Assembly (NCBI GenBank): GCA_002690405.1
Contig: NZEI01000097.1
Location: 16,266 to 35,701, forward strand
Reading direction: 5' to 3'
Length of the DNA stretch: 19,436 nucleotides
Source: Gammaproteobacteria bacterium
GTDB lineage: Bacteria > Pseudomonadota > Gammaproteobacteria > Pseudomonadales > Azotimanducaceae
Below the pieces are notes generated by a model, which worked only from the letters and a program-made list of their open reading frames with translations, searched no databases and was not told the origin of the DNA. Position numbers and translations under genes: made by a program. Shown one piece after another: positions 13,804 through 19,436 of this stretch (the stretch's first letter is position 1; each line of letters opens with the position of its first letter).

Positions 13804-15333
13804 ATGAGTAAAGAAATACTTTTGGTGGTTGAGTCCGTATCGCATGAGAAGGGTGTTTCTAAAGACGTATTGTTTGGTGCCATAGAGTCTGCCTTAGCTG
13901 TTGCGACCAAGAAACGATACGGGGAAGACGCTGAGTTCCGTGTTGCCATTGACCGCGATAGTGGTGAATACGAAACCTTTCGCACTTGGACTGTAGTCGA
14001 CTTCGACGAAATTGAGGCTGATGAAGAGGCAGAAGTAAATCCAGAGGCTCAGTACTCAGTCGAGCAAGCGCAAAGCTTCAAACCAGGAGCGGTGCTGGGT
14101 GACGTGATCGAAGAACAGGTTGAGTCAGTCGCGTTTGGGCGCATTGCGGCGCAAACCGCCAAGCAGGTCATTGTACAAAAAGTCCGTGAAGCGGAGCGGG
14201 CCCAAGTCGTAGAAGCCTATGAGTCTAGGGTTAATGAGTTGGTCAGCGGCACCGTGAAAAAATTAGGGCGCGACAGCGTTATCGTTGACTTAGGCAATAA
14301 TGCAGAAGGCATTCTCACCCGAGAACATCTCATTCCGCGAGAAATCTTCCGCATTGGCGATCGTCTCCGCGCCATGCTTGTGGAAATTCGCCCCGACAAT
14401 CGTGGCCCGCAGCTGATCCTGTCACGCACCGCGCGATCGATGCTGGTGGAACTTTTTAAAGTTGAAGTGCCGGAAATTTCCGAGGACGTCATTCAAATTC
14501 TAGGCGCTGCTCGTGATCCAGGGTCGCGAGCAAAGATCGCTGTCAAAACCAATGACGGCAGAATCGATCCGGTAGGCGCGTGCGTGGGCATGCGTGGCTC
14601 CAGAGTGCAGGCTGTTTCTGGGGAGTTAGCCGGCGAGCGCATTGATATCGTACTTTGGGATGACAATCCGGCGCAGCTAACAATAAACGCCATGGCACCG
14701 GCTGAGGTGGCTTCTATTGTCTTAGATGAAGAAACCCATGCGATGGATATCGCTGTTACTGAAGAGAATCTTGCTCAGGCCATTGGCCGTGGTGGGCAAA
14801 ATGTGCGCTTAGCGAGCGACTTGTGTGGTTGGTCGCTGAACATCATGACGGAAGAAGAGGCTGCGGAAAAACTCGAAGCGGAGTCTAGTAAATTCATTGC
14901 GGATTTCATGGATGCGCTATCTGTGGATGAGGACGTAGCAGCGGTTCTGGTTGAAGAGGGATTCACGACTCTAGAAGAGATCGCCTATGTGCCGTTAGAG
15001 GAGATCGTAGCGATAGAAGGGTTCGACGAGGAAATTGTCGACGAGCTGCGTAATCGGGCCAAGGACGCGCTGCTTACCCGGGCAATCGCCAGTGAAGAGG
15101 CTTTGGGCGATAACCGACCGGCAGACGACCTCTTGGAAATGGAAGGAATGGATCGTGATTTAGCCTTTAAGCTGGCAGCTCACGAAGTCATCACGATGGA
15201 AGACTTAGCGGAATTGGCCGTGCCCGAGTTGCTCGAAATTGATGCAGATTTAGGTGACGAAAAAGCGGCAGCATTGATCTTGAAAGCCCGCGAGCCTTGG
15301 TTCGCTGAAGAGGCAGAAGCGGCGGCGGAATAA
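13804..15333 (+). CDS. nusA: transcription termination/antitermination factor NusA
   Basis: 509 residues (E. coli 495). NusA binds RNA polymerase and nascent RNA, promoting pausing, intrinsic termination, and rRNA or phage antitermination. The RNA polymerase-binding N-terminal domain (about 1-135) begins MSKEILLVVESVSHEKGV. The S1 domain runs about 142-205 (VSGTVKKLGRDSVIVDLG). KH1 has VGMRGSRVQ (from residue 261) and KH2 has AIGRGGQNVRLAS (from 326). Two acidic repeats (about 365-430 and 445-495) with helix-hairpin-helix character match the C-terminal repeats seen in E. coli. The C-terminus is very acidic and alanine-rich. The ATG follows the rimP stop by 11 bases, with GAGG overlapping that stop. 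Confidence 0.98.
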   Translation: MSKEILLVVESVSHEKGVSKDVLFGAIESALAVATKKRYGEDAEFRVAIDRDSGEYETFRTWTVVDFDEIEADEEAEVNPEAQYSVEQAQSFKPGAVLGDVIEEQVESVAFGRIAAQTAKQVIVQKVREAERAQVVEAYESRVNELVSGTVKKLGRDSVIVDLGNNAEGILTREHLIPREIFRIGDRLRAMLVEIRPDNRGPQLILSRTARSMLVELFKVEVPEISEDVIQILGAARDPGSRAKIAVKTNDGRIDPVGACVGMRGSRVQAVSGELAGERIDIVLWDDNPAQLTINAMAPAEVASIVLDEETHAMDIAVTEENLAQAIGRGGQNVRLASDLCGWSLNIMTEEEAAEKLEAESSKFIADFMDALSVDEDVAAVLVEEGFTTLEEIAYVPLEEIVAIEGFDEEIVDELRNRAKDALLTRAIASEEALGDNRPADDLLEMEGMDRDLAFKLAAHEVITMEDLAELAVPELLEIDADLGDEKAAALILKAREPWFAEEAEAAAE

Positions 15334-15339
15334 GAAAAT

Positions 15340-15364
15340 GCTGGCCGCATTGCTGCGGGCCAGC
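15340..15364 (+). promoter_or_regulatory. hairpin between nusA and infB
   Basis: GCTGGCCGCA (15340-15349) pairs with TGCGGGCCAGC (15354-15364) around a TTGC loop, with one bulged G. It fills most of the 42-base gap and ends directly before the infB ribosome binding site TGGAG (15365-15369). No T run follows. It may serve as a processing site or shape infB translation. Confidence 0.5.
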
Positions 15365-15375
15365 TGGAGTTATCG

Positions 15376-17922
15376 ATGGCAGATGTAACAGTTAAACAAC
15401 TTGCAGATACAGTGGGCGCGCCTGTGGATCGTTTGCTTAAGCAGATGAAGGAAGCGGGTTTAGAGCACAAATCTGAAGGCGATGCTGTAACCGAAGAGCA
15501 AAAGCAGGTGTTGCTGGGTTTCTTGAAGCGCAGCCATGGCGAGGCCGCCAAGCCGGCGGAAAAAATCGTGCTCAAGCGCAAGAGCACCGGCACGCTTAAG
15601 TCCGGTCAGGGTCGTGCAGGGCGTAATGTCACCGTCGAGGTGCGGCGTAAGCGTACCTACGTTAAACGCAGTGAAGTAGAAGCTGCAGAGAAGCCTGTTG
15701 CAGAGGAAGAAGCCGTTTCCCAAAGCGAGCTCGAAGCCAAACGTATTCGCGACGAGGAAGCTGCGCGTATACAGGCCGAAGAAGACGCGCGTCAGGCTGA
15801 GCTGCAGCGCAAGGAAGAAACCGAGCGTAAAGCTGCTGAAGAAAAGCAGCGTCAGGAAGAAGAACAACGGCTCGAGCAGGAACGGCTTGCCGCGGCGCAG
15901 AAGGCCGAAGCAGAAGCAGAAGCTAAGAAGGCGGGCGAAGCTCCGGTCTCCGCAGCTGATATTCAGGCGAAGGAGCAGTCCGAGCAGCGCGGTGGTAAGC
16001 GTGGCCGCGGGCGTGAGCGTGGTGCCGGTGGCGGGGCTGGTCGCGGAGATAACCGTCGCCGCGAACTGAGTTTAAAGTCAGAGCGTCGAACTAAGCGTCG
16101 CCAGCCGCAGCGCGATACGCCGCTAAAGGTCGATCAGCAGGGTGGCGAATTTAAGCCAACCGAATTTATTTCGCGGGAAGTTGAAGTCGGTGAAATGATC
16201 ACCGTCGGAGAGCTTGCCCAGGGTATGGCAGTTAAAGCCGGTGAAGTGATCAAAACCCTTATGGGACTTGGGGTCATGGCCACCATCAACCAAACGGTTG
16301 ATGCTGATACGGCAACATTGGTGATCGAGGAGATGGGTCACCGCATAAAAATTGTTAGCGAAGATGTGCTCGAAGAGCAGCTTGAAGCCTCCTTGGTGAT
16401 TGAAGGAGAAACAGAGCAGCGCGCGCCTGTGGTTACGGTCATGGGTCATGTGGATCATGGAAAAACATCCCTGTTAGACCACATACGCAATACTCGGGTG
16501 ACCAGTGGCGAAGCCGGGGGCATAACCCAGCACATCGGAGCCTACAGTGTTCCAACGGACAACGGCGATGTAACGTTTATCGATACTCCCGGCCACGCAG
16601 CCTTTACCTCGATGCGCGCTCGAGGCGCCAAGATAACGGATATCGTGGTCTTGGTAGTCGCAGCTGATGACGGCGTAATGCCGCAAACGGAAGAGGCTAT
16701 CCAGCACGCCAAGGCGGCTGAGGTGCCGATTATCGTTGCGATTAACAAAATTGATTTAGAGGGCGCTGACCCTGATAGGGTTACCAACGAACTGGCAGCT
16801 AAAGATGTGGTGCCGGAAGAGTGGGGCGGTGAAACACAATTCGTCAAAGTATCTGCGATGACGGGTGAAGGTATCGATGCACTATTAGAAGCGATCACTC
16901 TGCAGGCCGAACTGCTAGAAATTGGCGCCATCATTGAGGCGCCGGCTCAGGGTGTGGTTATCGAATCACAACTTGACCGGGGACGCGGACCGGTAGCCAC
17001 CGTGCTTATTCAGAATGGAACGTTGCGCCAAGGTGACATCGTCATCGCCGGTGAATTTCACGGTCGCGTGCGGGCCATGCTCGATGACAAGGGCGCAGCC
17101 ACCAAGGTGGCAGAACCAGCGCAACCGGTGGAAGTATTAGGCTTGAACGGCACCCCAGGTGCAGGCGATGAGTTTGCAGTGGTCACTGACGAGCGCTCTG
17201 CGCGCGAGTTGGCTGAGTTCCGCCGCGATAAGACCCAAGAGCGACTGCAGGCGATGCAGCAGGCAGCCAAGCTCGAAAATATGTTCGTCAACATGGCTGA
17301 GGGTGAGAAACGCATTCTTAAGGTTGTTGTCAAAGCCGATGTGCGCGGCAGCCTCGAAGCCATTGTGCAAGCCATGGCCGATATCGGTAATGACGAGGTA
17401 TCGGTGCAGGTGCTGGGTTCAGGTGTCGGCGGGATTTCTGAATCGGATGCGACTATGGCGGTCACCTATGGTGCAGCGGTCTTTGGTTTTAATGTTCGTG
17501 CCGACAAGCGCGCCAAGACCCTGTTGGAACGCGAGGGCGTTGATTTACGCTACTACAGCGTGATCTATGAGCTCATGGATGACATTAAGAGCGTCTTGAC
17601 CGGTATGTTGGCGCCGGAAGTGCGCGAAGAAATTGTCGGTATCGCTGAGGTACGTGACGTCTTCAAGTCGCCCCGATATGGCCAAATTGCCGGCTGTATG
17701 GTGGTTGAGGGCGTTGTCTACCGTAACAAGCCGATCCGGGTGTTACGCGATAATGTGGTGATCTATGAGGGCGAATTGGAGTCGTTGCGACGATTTAAAG
17801 ACGATGTAAACGACGTGCGCAATGGTACCGAGTGCGGTATCGGCGTGCGTAATTACAATGATGTGCGCCCCGGCGATTCCATTGAAGTCTTCGATACCAA
17901 GGAAATTGCACGCGAGCTGTAG
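15376..17922 (+). CDS. infB: translation initiation factor IF-2
   Basis: 848 residues (E. coli 890). IF2 is the GTPase that places formylmethionyl-tRNA on the 30S subunit and drives subunit joining. A small N-terminal domain (1-50, MADVTVKQLADTVGAPVDRLL) is followed by a highly charged E/K/R/Q/A linker (about 105-200, likely a single long helix) and an RG-rich stretch (GGKRGRGRERGAGGGAGRGD). The conserved region before the G domain is VGEMITVGELAQGMAVKAGEVIK. The G domain carries G1 GHVDHGKT (357-364), G3 DTPGH (403-407) and G4 NKID (457-460). The C-terminal part (RYGQIAGCMVVEGVVYRNK, IGVRNYNDVRPGD) is the formylmethionyl-tRNA-binding domain. TGGAG lies 6 bases before the ATG. I did not find a convincing internal start for a shorter isoform. 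Confidence 0.98.
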   Translation: MADVTVKQLADTVGAPVDRLLKQMKEAGLEHKSEGDAVTEEQKQVLLGFLKRSHGEAAKPAEKIVLKRKSTGTLKSGQGRAGRNVTVEVRRKRTYVKRSEVEAAEKPVAEEEAVSQSELEAKRIRDEEAARIQAEEDARQAELQRKEETERKAAEEKQRQEEEQRLEQERLAAAQKAEAEAEAKKAGEAPVSAADIQAKEQSEQRGGKRGRGRERGAGGGAGRGDNRRRELSLKSERRTKRRQPQRDTPLKVDQQGGEFKPTEFISREVEVGEMITVGELAQGMAVKAGEVIKTLMGLGVMATINQTVDADTATLVIEEMGHRIKIVSEDVLEEQLEASLVIEGETEQRAPVVTVMGHVDHGKTSLLDHIRNTRVTSGEAGGITQHIGAYSVPTDNGDVTFIDTPGHAAFTSMRARGAKITDIVVLVVAADDGVMPQTEEAIQHAKAAEVPIIVAINKIDLEGADPDRVTNELAAKDVVPEEWGGETQFVKVSAMTGEGIDALLEAITLQAELLEIGAIIEAPAQGVVIESQLDRGRGPVATVLIQNGTLRQGDIVIAGEFHGRVRAMLDDKGAATKVAEPAQPVEVLGLNGTPGAGDEFAVVTDERSARELAEFRRDKTQERLQAMQQAAKLENMFVNMAEGEKRILKVVVKADVRGSLEAIVQAMADIGNDEVSVQVLGSGVGGISESDATMAVTYGAAVFGFNVRADKRAKTLLEREGVDLRYYSVIYELMDDIKSVLTGMLAPEVREEIVGIAEVRDVFKSPRYGQIAGCMVVEGVVYRNKPIRVLRDNVVIYEGELESLRRFKDDVNDVRNGTECGIGVRNYNDVRPGDSIEVFDTKEIAREL

Positions 17923-17928
17923 CTCGCG
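17911..17928 (+). terminator. palindrome over the infB stop codon
   Basis: CGCGAGCT (17911-17918) and AGCTCGCG (17921-17928) are perfect arms around GT, able to fold as a 7-bp stem with a TGTA loop. The infB TAG (17920-17922) lies inside. No T run follows, and rbfA starts 51 bases downstream, so complete termination is unlikely. Confidence 0.4.
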
Positions 17929-17978
17929 CTGGCAGCGTAGCATGCAGAGTTTCTTGGAATTGAGCGAGATCCGCTGAC

Positions 17979-18353
17979 ATGTCTCGCGAATTGCGCGTAG
18001 CTGATTTTGTTCGTGACGAAATCGCGAAAATTTTGCAGACGCAAATGCGTGATCCGCGGGTTGGTGCTTTTGTTAGCGTCAGTGATGTTAGGGTCAGTAA
18101 AGATTTGTCCTACGCGGAAATTTATATTTCCTCATTGGATGTAGATTCAGACGCTAAAAAACAAGAGTTATTAGAAGTGCTGAATAATGCGGCTGGCTTT
18201 TTTCGTTCGGAGTTGGCTAAGCAACATAAAATGCGAACGACGCCGCGGCCGCGCTTTCACTACGATGAATTGTTGGAGTCAGGTCCGCGTTTAGAAAAAT
18301 TGATTGCGGATGCTGTGGCTGAAGATACGACGCGGCAGGATCAAAATGGGTAG
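17979..18353 (+). CDS. rbfA: 30S ribosome-binding factor RbfA
   Basis: 124 residues, within the usual RbfA range, forming a type II KH fold. Recognisable segments are the N-terminal SRELRVADFVRDEIAKILQ, then MRDPRVGAFVSVSDVRVSKDLSYAEIYIS, LNNAAGFFRSELAKQ and the C-terminal MRTTPRPRFHYDELLESGPRLEKLI. RbfA binds immature 30S subunits near helix 1 of 16S rRNA and is needed for cold growth in E. coli. No strong ribosome binding site is seen, so translation may be partly coupled to infB. The end overlaps truB by 8 bases. The codons look somewhat richer in A/T at third positions than those of infB, which I read as variation rather than transfer. Confidence 0.96.
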   Translation: MSRELRVADFVRDEIAKILQTQMRDPRVGAFVSVSDVRVSKDLSYAEIYISSLDVDSDAKKQELLEVLNNAAGFFRSELAKQHKMRTTPRPRFHYDELLESGPRLEKLIADAVAEDTTRQDQNG

Positions 18354-19266
18354 AACTCGACGGGGCAGAAAGGTCAGCGGCGTACTTGTGCTGAACAAGG
18401 CTGCGGGTATGACATCCAATGATGCTGTGCAGCAAGCTAAGCGAATCTACGGTGCGCAAAAAGTAGGACATACCGGCAGTTTAGATCCGTTGGCTACCGG
18501 TGTGTTGCCCCTGTGCTTTGGAGAGGCGACTAAGTTTTCACAATATTTGTTGGAGTCGGACAAAAAGTACCGGACCCGGATTAGGCTAGGTGTGACTACG
18601 GATACTGGTGATGCCGATGGTGCGGTGATTAGCGAGGCGAGCACAGCGGGTATCGGGGCTGCCGAGGTGGAACAGGCCCTTGGAGCGTTTCGCGGCGCGA
18701 TCAAGCAGTTGCCACCAATGTACTCGGCGCTGAAGCATAATGGGCAGCCTTTGTATAAGCTTGCGCGCCAGGGCATAGAAGTTGAAAGAAAAGTCCGCGA
18801 CGTGACGGTATTTCAACTTGAAATGACAGACTTTGATGCCGACGAATTTGAGCTGGAGCTGCATTGCAGTAAAGGCACCTATGTTCGCAGCATTGCGGAA
18901 GACCTGGGCAATGTATTGGGGTGTGGTGCGCATGTTAAGAGCCTTCATCGGCGTGCGGCTGGACCCTATTGTGAACAAGAGATGGTCGATCTGGAGACCT
19001 TGCGCCAGATTGAAGACCAGCAAGGCTTGGATGCCTTGTTGCAACCAATGGCCAGTGCGGTAGCGCAGTGGCCAGCGGTAAAAATGGTTGAATCCACGGC
19101 GCACTTTGTTCGCCAGGGTCAACCGGTGCAGGTAGCGCACGCCCCGGTGAACGGATGGGTGCAGCTGTTGGAAATAGCCGAGAATGCGCCAGAGCGCTTC
19201 CTCGGTGTTGGAGAAATTTTAGCCGACGGACGAGTCGCGCCCCGAAGATTAGTGGTGCACGACTAG
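18346..19266 (+). CDS. truB: tRNA pseudouridine-55 synthase
   Basis: 306 residues from the ATG at 18346 (MGRTRRGRKVSGVLVLNK), which overlaps the rbfA stop (ATGGGTAG) and follows AGGA by 6 bases. The frame is open further upstream inside rbfA, but homology begins here. TruB makes pseudouridine-55 in the T loop of nearly all tRNAs and acts as a tRNA chaperone. The catalytic aspartate is D47 in VGHTGSLDPLATGVLP. Other motifs are KxYRTRIRLGVTTDTGD, the PPMYSALKHNGQPLYKLARQG segment, CSKGTYVRSIAEDLG, and a C-terminal PUA-like region ending FLGVGEILADGRVAPRRLV. Its place between rbfA and rpsO is conserved. Confidence 0.97.
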   Translation: MGRTRRGRKVSGVLVLNKAAGMTSNDAVQQAKRIYGAQKVGHTGSLDPLATGVLPLCFGEATKFSQYLLESDKKYRTRIRLGVTTDTGDADGAVISEASTAGIGAAEVEQALGAFRGAIKQLPPMYSALKHNGQPLYKLARQGIEVERKVRDVTVFQLEMTDFDADEFELELHCSKGTYVRSIAEDLGNVLGCGAHVKSLHRRAAGPYCEQEMVDLETLRQIEDQQGLDALLQPMASAVAQWPAVKMVESTAHFVRQGQPVQVAHAPVNGWVQLLEIAENAPERFLGVGEILADGRVAPRRLVVHD

Positions 19267-19271
19267 GTCGT
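19259..19271 (+). other. small palindrome centred on the truB stop codon
   Basis: ACGAC (19259-19263) and GTCGT (19267-19271) are perfect arms with the stop TAG as the 3-base loop. There is no T run. It is a weak structure, recorded because the secG and infB stops show the same layout. Confidence 0.3.
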
Positions 19272-19315
19272 TAGCTGAAGCGAGGCGTTGGTACTGTAAA
19301 TATGCGCGGTTCCAT

Positions 19316-19357
19316 CGCCAATTAACTAGCGTATTAAGGAGACTAAAATGGCGTTAA
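19316..19357 (+). promoter_or_regulatory. rpsO leader with pairings over the start site
   Basis: Two alternative pairings enclose the ribosome binding site AAGGAG (19336-19341) and the ATG (19348): CGCCA (19316-19320) with TGGCG (19349-19353), and TTAAC (19322-19326) with GTTAA (19353-19357). In E. coli, S15 represses its own translation through a pseudoknot at this place. The same kind of control is possible here, but it is inferred. I see no clear promoter in the 81-base truB-rpsO gap. Confidence 0.3.
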
Positions 19358-19436
19358 GTGCCAAGAGCAAAGCAGAAATCGTAAAGGAATATCAACTTGA
19401 GGACGGAGACACAGGCTCTCCAGAAGTACAGGTTGC
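19348..19436 (+). CDS. rpsO: 30S ribosomal protein S15, N-terminal part (partial)
   Basis: The first 29 codons of S15 lie at the window's right edge: MALSAKSKAEIVKEYQ, then LEDGDTGSPEVQV. The DTGSPEVQV segment is the S15 signature (DTGSTEVQVA in E. coli). A consensus AAGGAG lies 6 bases before the ATG. S15 is a primary 16S rRNA-binding protein that nucleates the 30S platform. In related genomes pnp follows, outside this window. Confidence 0.95.
   Translation, partial: MALSAKSKAEIVKEYQLEDGDTGSPEVQV

Overview
The window is a densely packed, mostly plus-strand block of bacterial housekeeping genes of gammaproteobacterial type. The order is dapB (3' end), a P-loop kinase-like gene, carA, carB, greA, yhbY (minus strand), rlmE, ftsH, folP, glmM, tpiA, secG, tRNA-Leu(GAG), initiator tRNA-Met, rimP, nusA, infB, rbfA, truB, rpsO (5' end). 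From memory this matches the order around dapB-carAB-greA-ftsH-glmM-tpiA-secG-nusA-infB in Pseudomonas and related gammaproteobacteria. The greA-yhbY-rlmE-ftsH-folP-glmM run, tpiA between glmM and secG, and the ANWKCHG motif in TpiA (Pseudomonas has a similar NWKMHG) fit that side of the class. The exact lineage cannot be read from the window.

Positions 1-2.2 kb hold the end of lysine/cell-wall biosynthesis (dapB), an accessory P-loop gene, and a 383-base gap with a possible promoter and two tandem hairpins ahead of carA. Positions 1.1-5.5 kb hold carAB, the two subunits of carbamoyl-phosphate synthase, joined by an 8-base overlap. greA follows 4 bases later. At 6.0-7.1 kb yhbY (ribosome assembly, minus strand) diverges from rlmE (23S rRNA 2'-O-methylation). 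At 7.2-11.4 kb ftsH, folP and glmM run close together. tpiA and secG follow, and secG abuts tRNA-Leu(GAG).

The initiator tRNA at 12961-13037 has its own very good sigma70-type promoter and a strong intrinsic terminator. About 300 bases of hairpin-rich leader, including a second intrinsic terminator, separate it from rimP. From rimP onward is the classic transcription/translation operon: rimP (30S maturation), nusA (transcription elongation and termination), infB (IF2), rbfA (30S maturation), truB (tRNA psi55) and rpsO (S15).

There are no mobile elements, phage genes, CRISPR arrays, pseudogenes or defence genes, and I see no clear new multi-gene system. The points worth a second look are small: the P-loop protein with threonine in place of the Walker A lysine, the structured carA and rimP leaders, an initiator tRNA with a U1-U72 mismatch, several stop codons inside perfect palindromes, and a Thr-to-Pro change in the FolP loop-1 motif.
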